Shown: positions 61,101 to 64,000 of the stretch, one piece after another
Layout of the letters: every line of letters starts with the position of its first letter
Numbering within the stretch: position 1 is the first letter of the stretch
NCBI RefSeq assembly: GCF_036227265.1
Contig: NZ_CP109446.1
Span: forward strand, 1-64,000
Length of the DNA: 64,000 nucleotides
Reading direction: 5' to 3'
From: Streptomyces sp. NBC_01476
Lineage (GTDB): Bacteria; Actinomycetota; Actinomycetes; Streptomycetales; Streptomycetaceae
Notes under the pieces: model-generated
The model's input: only the letters and a program-made list of their open reading frames with translations
Database searches by the model: none
Told to the model about the DNA's origin: nothing
Made by a program: the position numbers and the translations under genes

Positions 61101-64000
61101 CGGTCGCGCCGCCGGGCGGTACGAGGACGCACAACGGCGCGGCCTGGCGCAGCACATCGCGCAGCAGGGCGGGCGGGTAGCCGGGATCCAGCGGTACCGC
61201 CGTCCAGTTGAGCCGGGCGAGGGCGAGCAGGGCCACCACGTGCTCCACGGACGGCTCGGCGTACAGGGCCGCGCAGCGCGGGCCCGCGTCGTCAGGACCG
61301 GGGTGCGCTCGGAGCAGCCGGACCGCCAACGCGTTGGCGTACGCGTCGAGTTCGGCGTACGTCAGCGAGCGGTCGCCGCTGACGAGGGCGACGGCGGCGG
61401 GTGTGCGGTCCACCTGCCGGGCGAAGCCCTCGGCCATGGTGGTCCAGGCGAGTTCCTGCGGGGCGCCGCGGCCGGGGTCGGGAAGGGCCCGGCGGTAGGG
61501 GGCGACGAGGTCCACGGGGGTGGCCGGTCCGGCGGAGGAGAGCAGGTCGATGCCGCGGGCGAACAGCGCGGCCAGGTCGGCGGCCTGCTGCTCGGTGAAG
61601 TGGCCGTCGGCGTACTCCCACAGGCATTCCAGCCCGTCGCCGAGCTCGATCACGCTGAGCGTCATCGGGCATTTGGCGCCGGTGGGTGCCGGCCACAGCG
61701 GGCGGGTGGTGCAGCCCGCGAGGTCCAGGGCGGCGAAGTCGGTGTTCTCCAGAACGAACAGGAAGTCGAACGGCCCCTGCCCTGCGGCGGGTTGGGTGTC
61801 CGGGAGGACGTCGGCGAGTGCCACGTCCTGCCGGTCGAGCAGGGCGCGGGTGTCGGCGGCCAGGCGTCGCGCCTGGTCGCGCAGCGGCTCGCCGGGGGTG
61901 ACGGTGAGCGGGAGCAGCACGGTGTTGGCGAACATGCCGACGCTGTCGGCGAATCCTCCCACCGGGCGGCCCGTGACGGGCGCGGCCGTCCGGGGCCGCA
62001 GTCGGCCGGTCACCCCGTAGACGCTCCAGGTGAACAGGCCGAGCAGCAACTCGAAGCGGGTCAGGCCCAGTTCGGTGCAGAGCCGGTCGACGGCGGCGCG
62101 GCGTACGGGGTCGAGCGTGGTGTGCAGCAGGTGGGCGGTGCCGGGGACGGGGCCGGTCGGTGCCAGGGGCTCGGTGTCCTGGCCGGCCGCCGCGTGCAGG
62201 GTGCGCAGTTCGTCGCGGAGTGCGTGGTAGGCGGGGTGGGCGAACCACTCGCGCTGCCAGGCGGCGTGGTCCAGCGGGGTCGGCGCGCCCGCCTGTCCGC
62301 CGGGGGTGGCCGCGCCTTCGCGCGCCGCGCGGTAGCCGGCCGACAGGTCGCGGAAGAGGACACCGAGGGACCAGCCGTCCACGGCGATGTGGTGCAGGTG
62401 CAGCAGGAGCGTGCCGCCGCCGTCGTCCGGCAGCCAGCAGGCCCGCAGCATCCGCGGGCGGGCCAGGTCGAAGGTCTCGGCGAAGAAGCGCTCGGCGAAG
62501 GCGCGCGGTTCCTCGCCGGCGCTTTCGGTGCCGCTCTCCGTGTCCTGTGCGGGGCCGGGCGCCTCGTGCCAGGGGTCGTACGGTTCGCCCACGGTCTGCT
62601 GCACGCCCTCGGCCGTGGCGTGGAAGCCGGTGCGCAGGGCCGCGTGCCGTACGACCAGGGCGGCCAGGGCGCTGCGCAGCGCCGCGGGGTCCACCTCGCC
62701 GTCCAGCCGGAAGGCCAGCGGCACACCATAGGCGCGGGAGGACGGGGAGCGCTGCTGGAGGAGCCACAGGCGTTGCTGTTCTGAGGTGGCCGGTGCGGTC
62801 CGGGCCCCTGCCGGGGCGGGCAGTTGGGGGTAGGGCGCAGCCACGGGCTCCCGGTCGCGGCCGACCGCGTCGGCGACAGCGGCGAGGTCGCCCCCGGTGA
62901 TCAGTGACTGCGGGAGGTCGCGGCCCCAGCGCCGCCGCACCTCGAACCGCAGGCGCAGCGCCTTGAGGGAGTCGCCGCCCACGGCGGTCCACCGGTCGCC
63001 GAGGCGCAGGCCGGGGGTACCGAGGACGGCGGCTGCCAGGTCCAGCACCTCGCGCTGCCGGGCGGTGACGGGTGTGTCGTCCGTCGCGGGGCGCCACTGC
63101 GGCAGGTCCGCGGCCAGCAGGGCGGCCTGGTCGATCTTGCCGTTGGCGTTGCGCGGCAGTGCGTCGACGCGGTGGATCCGGTGCGGGCGCATGTAGGCGG
63201 GCAGGCCGGCGGCGAGGTGGGCGTCGAGGTCCTCGAACGTCGTCTCGCCGCCGAGGACCACCCAGGCCAGCAGTTCGCCGGTGCCGTCGGCGTCCCGCCG
63301 TGCGCACACGTATGCCTGGCGGACGGCGCGGTGGCGGGCGATGTGCCGTTCCACCTCGCCGGGTTCGATCCGGAAGCCGCGGACCTTGACCTGGCGGTCG
63401 GCGCGCCCGACGTACTCCACGAGGCCGTCGGCGCCCGCGCGCACCAGGTCGCCGGTGCGGTAGAAGCGGGTGCTGCCGCCGTCGTACCAGGGCAGGGTGA
63501 CGAAGCGGCGGGCGGTCTCCGCGGGCAGGCCGCGGTAGCCGGCCGCGACGCCCGCACCGGAGAGGTACAGCTCGGCCAGTTCGCCGGGGGCCGCCTCACG
63601 CCCCCCGCCGGGCACGGCCAGGACCGCGCCGGTACGGGGCAGGGGCCGCCCGATCGGGACCACGTCGGCGGCGAAGTCGCGGGGAACGGGGTGGTACAGG
63701 GCGAAGGTCGTCGTCTCGGTGGGGCCGTAGATGTTGTGCAGCCGGGTGGGTGCGCCGGGGTTGTGGCGGTACCAGTCGCGGAGCGTCCGGGCGTTGAGCT
63801 GTTCACCGCCGACCAGCACCTGGCGGGCGCCCGCGAAGCAGTCGGGCACCTCGGCGACCACGGCGTTGAAGAGGGCGACGGTGACGAAGGCGGTGTCGAT
63901 ACGTTCGCGCAGCAGGGCGGCGGCGAGTGCGCGGGGCGTGCGGACGGTCTCGTCGGCGAGGATCACACAGCGGCCTCCGGTGAGCAGCGGCACCCACACC
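55123..64000 (-). CDS. Hybrid NRPS-PKS, (A)-T-C-A-T-KS-KR-ACP-TE, 5' end outside window
   Basis: There are 2,958 codons in the window. Adenylation domain 1 is partial, to about 295 (NIYGPTETT, YRTGDLV, NANGKID). T1 Ser is 344. A condensation domain follows at 400-830 (HHIAVDG at 536). A2 is at 850-1345 (LFTSGSTGTPKG, NHYGPTETH, TPSGKLD). T2 Ser is near 1393. KS is at 1477-1890 with Cys1635 (AACSSS), His1771 and His1806. No AT follows. A linker leads to a KR at 2337-2510 (GGTGGIG at 2344, YCSSM, QLDYAA Tyr2478; the following Asn position is Ala). ACP Ser is 2622. The terminal TE has Ser2762 (GWSFGG) and His2905. The product is a peptide extended by one reduced ketide and released by the TE. 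Substrates cannot be deduced. Confidence 0.93.
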   Translation of the reverse strand, partial: VWVPLLTGGRCVILADETVRTPRALAAALLRERIDTAFVTVALFNAVVAEVPDCFAGARQVLVGGEQLNARTLRDWYRHNPGAPTRLHNIYGPTETTTFALYHPVPRDFAADVVPIGRPLPRTGAVLAVPGGGREAAPGELAELYLSGAGVAAGYRGLPAETARRFVTLPWYDGGSTRFYRTGDLVRAGADGLVEYVGRADRQVKVRGFRIEPGEVERHIARHRAVRQAYVCARRDADGTGELLAWVVLGGETTFEDLDAHLAAGLPAYMRPHRIHRVDALPRNANGKIDQAALLAADLPQWRPATDDTPVTARQREVLDLAAAVLGTPGLRLGDRWTAVGGDSLKALRLRFEVRRRWGRDLPQSLITGGDLAAVADAVGRDREPVAAPYPQLPAPAGARTAPATSEQQRLWLLQQRSPSSRAYGVPLAFRLDGEVDPAALRSALAALVVRHAALRTGFHATAEGVQQTVGEPYDPWHEAPGPAQDTESGTESAGEEPRAFAERFFAETFDLARPRMLRACWLPDDGGGTLLLHLHHIAVDGWSLGVLFRDLSAGYRAAREGAATPGGQAGAPTPLDHAAWQREWFAHPAYHALRDELRTLHAAAGQDTEPLAPTGPVPGTAHLLHTTLDPVRRAAVDRLCTELGLTRFELLLGLFTWSVYGVTGRLRPRTAAPVTGRPVGGFADSVGMFANTVLLPLTVTPGEPLRDQARRLAADTRALLDRQDVALADVLPDTQPAAGQGPFDFLFVLENTDFAALDLAGCTTRPLWPAPTGAKCPMTLSVIELGDGLECLWEYADGHFTEQQAADLAALFARGIDLLSSAGPATPVDLVAPYRRALPDPGRGAPQELAWTTMAEGFARQVDRTPAAVALVSGDRSLTYAELDAYANALAVRLLRAHPGPDDAGPRCAALYAEPSVEHVVALLALARLNWTAVPLDPGYPPALLRDVLRQAAPLCVLVPPGGATGLDEVAPGGLPRHEITLTADDAPPLPPHDGTRPLYTLFTSGSTGTPKGVQVPDRTLANLVQWQARDGGLGAPAVTQQFSMLSFDVSFQEIFGTLCTGGRLHLVRPGWRQDAPALLDQLETAGVERIFMPCVALHLLTEYGVRSGRYPSRLREVVVAGEQLVCTDVLRQWFAGLPGARLFNHYGPTETHVVSSLCLSGDPARWPERPSIGRPVAGALLRVADEAGEPLPPGRPGELFIGGPMALRCYTGDAAADPTRFTDLPGLGLFYRTGDRARFDEHGLLHCLGRADDQIKLSGHRLEPAQVEAALLRHPQVTGAVVAYDGQGLVACLRCGDRAPSPEDLTAHLGGLLPAHVRIRRYRLLDTLPRTPSGKLDRRAALHAPGTELRAGERAEPGWSADEARLAAAFEAVTGGEIGPEQTFFEAGASSLALMRFHLRCTTELGLRFTVADLFEHVTVRRLARFLAGGGKPETGTGRTAGGGKRDTDSARTGNAGKGDTDRARTAGAPQPPRADEPIAVVGMAVRLPGAPDLAAFWRMVETGARGIEHFPAPDGLVGARSQMDGLLAFDPDRFGISRQEARLMDPQQRHLLMACVQALAHAGIADPQALRVGLVAGAGENTYFQAMLRETGPDRLPDPFQLALHHDKDFLTTKAAYHLGLTGPAFSTQAACSSSLVAVHVAAGLLRQDDADVMLAGGVLVDTGLGDGYRYQPQHIFSADGHCRPFSDDATGTVGASGVGVVVLKPLRRALADGDTVYAVITGSALTNDGAAKMSYSAPSVAGQRAVIRTALRRSGRTGADVGYVEAHGTGTRLGDPVEVEALRQAFGTGDCALASVKSQLGHLGAAAGVVGLVRAVLAVHHGVIPPNVDFRSLNPAIGTDLGPFRIPVRAEPWPKGRPRVAAVSSFGVGGTNAHVVLEAVAAPAPADPPAPPPCLILSAPSRPALIEDAARTAAYLAAHPGRYPQVLRHLQSGRPPSRWRAAAPCSDPASAIRWLRSLGEEQPPGDAAEGRPGRGAASPGGVAREDTVNPPRGSVSAAAPQTVAVEGGQGRTAGPVAAAGGPVPVGGRTAPELAAAWLRGEEIAWAGGPAPAPWDFPPPAFELADYHYRDTLPGTVPPDAAEPTAETEGDGPRRLPEERWLHQQHWARSHRAATTPPARRPRTAVLLTAGTLGPTVATALAKTHARVVHVTAGSGYARTAPDTFTADPADPAALRRILDTLKHEAPEGAESVDWLHTLPLAADGPVTATTLEHARWACLDTPAALAQAAGGRPDLRVWWLSSGAMPADGTVTRPEAGLLAGIGEVGPQEGLVDAHWLDLPGPGPAAWAGAVAGLVAGTGRPPRRLALRRGFWWAPDTSPLPDPADSASPLPPGGTHLILGGTGGIGRTVARWLLEGGARQVLLLARRPHLPAELAPYADRVGLIAADLTGGTPNGIADLVAAHTSRLDGVVHAVGVAGGGLIALRQATTARPVTAAKANAALVTEELIRRHDPAVVVYCSSMSALLGGVGQLDYAAAAGLLDAFAHHRSTADESTVRITVDWDVWRETGMAVDAPGADARHRAHLAVGLTVAEAGRVLSRAIGSGFPQVLVSVTDLAESRTFYARDRPAVLPGAGTAGTAVTGDTEPAETVLGDLLRTWLGVDDLDPRASLYDLGADSLTMLDLIDEIKRHFGVELELARLGHRVGLAGILALLREEMPGGPAAPQAASQDVPLEVWQEGAGPDVLCLVHPVGGDIQSYRPLVSALDPRLTVCLIADPALRDPAAPAWTLPERAARYRQALETRFPAAAHRVRLAGWSFGGWVAIEMAAQAEQEHRPVRNLYLLDPPPPGSGPRLARYDEAELRAVFTRELGQGHPDGQAADGGPAAHTDYAERLARCCRANLRSMTTYRMPGLTTTPVRIWLATRPEPDLPPADAPAARPEPWLPYVGRTGSWHLLDTTHYGVVAAPHARTVAAAINGDLGESGAAPTAYGPAHADDLPRTSAAGEPAPGPRK

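Noticed and set aside
58201-62784. Very long + strand open frame (over 1,500 codons)
   Set aside because: It is the antisense of the NRPS-PKS gene. High GC removes stops in the opposite frames; composition is Gly/Arg/Ala-rich without motifs.

Overview
The DNA is uniformly very GC-rich with strong G/C bias at third codon positions. It carries Streptomyces-type families: a Tat-exported GH92 enzyme, an S53 sedolisin, choice-of-anchor proteins and an NRPS-PKS. I read it as an accessory, probably chromosome-arm, region of a Streptomyces or close relative. No rRNA, tRNA or CRISPR array was seen, and the exact organism cannot be named from the sequence.

Positions 1-17 kb look like a defence and mobile-element island. 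It starts with a gene cut by the window edge that resembles DUF2397/TIGR02677 (the JetA component of Wadjet-type systems), followed by a tyrosine recombinase truncated at its N-terminus. Two 1,326-bp IS3-family copies in opposite orientation, identical in their encoded proteins, enclose one 1,793-residue STAND-type P-loop NTPase with an N-terminal winged helix and a nuclease-like segment. Outside or beside the second IS are the last 57 codons of a UvrD-like helicase and the last 48 codons of an unidentified gene. Then come a twice-frameshifted Toprim-like pseudogene, an intact 1,102-residue NACHT NTPase and an IS481-family element.

Positions 17-28 kb hold a large secreted S53 peptidase with Kelch-like repeats, then a decayed zone. 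The decayed zone contains IS5 remnants, a frameshifted phosphotransferase pseudogene with a hexanucleotide repeat, a SAM methyltransferase whose 3' end is duplicated 3.2 kb away, and a Doc/Fic-like toxin-antitoxin pair with a palindromic operator. Positions 28-38 kb hold hypothetical and cell-surface genes, a GyrB-like ATPase fragment without TOPRIM, a divergent TetR/MFS pair with two matching operators, an IPT/TIG ice-binding-type protein and a small overlapping gene pair.

Positions 38-51 kb form a carbohydrate locus: a secreted beta-helix protein with two discoidin-like domains, a FadR/GntR regulator with two matching palindromes upstream, a GH92 alpha-mannosidase-type enzyme and a divergent GH27 enzyme. 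DUF4241, PhyH, HxlR and SRPBCC genes lie between them.

Positions 51.6-64 kb are the downstream end of a biosynthetic gene cluster that continues past the right edge. The main gene reads (A)-T-C-A-T-KS-(no AT)-KR-ACP-TE. It is followed on the same strand by tightly packed GSCFA-domain and SGNH-type genes and a TauD/TfdA-type dioxygenase, probably as one operon. The AT-less terminal module together with the GSCFA/SGNH pair is the most promising undescribed chemistry here. The IS-bracketed STAND NTPase is the most promising undescribed defence candidate.
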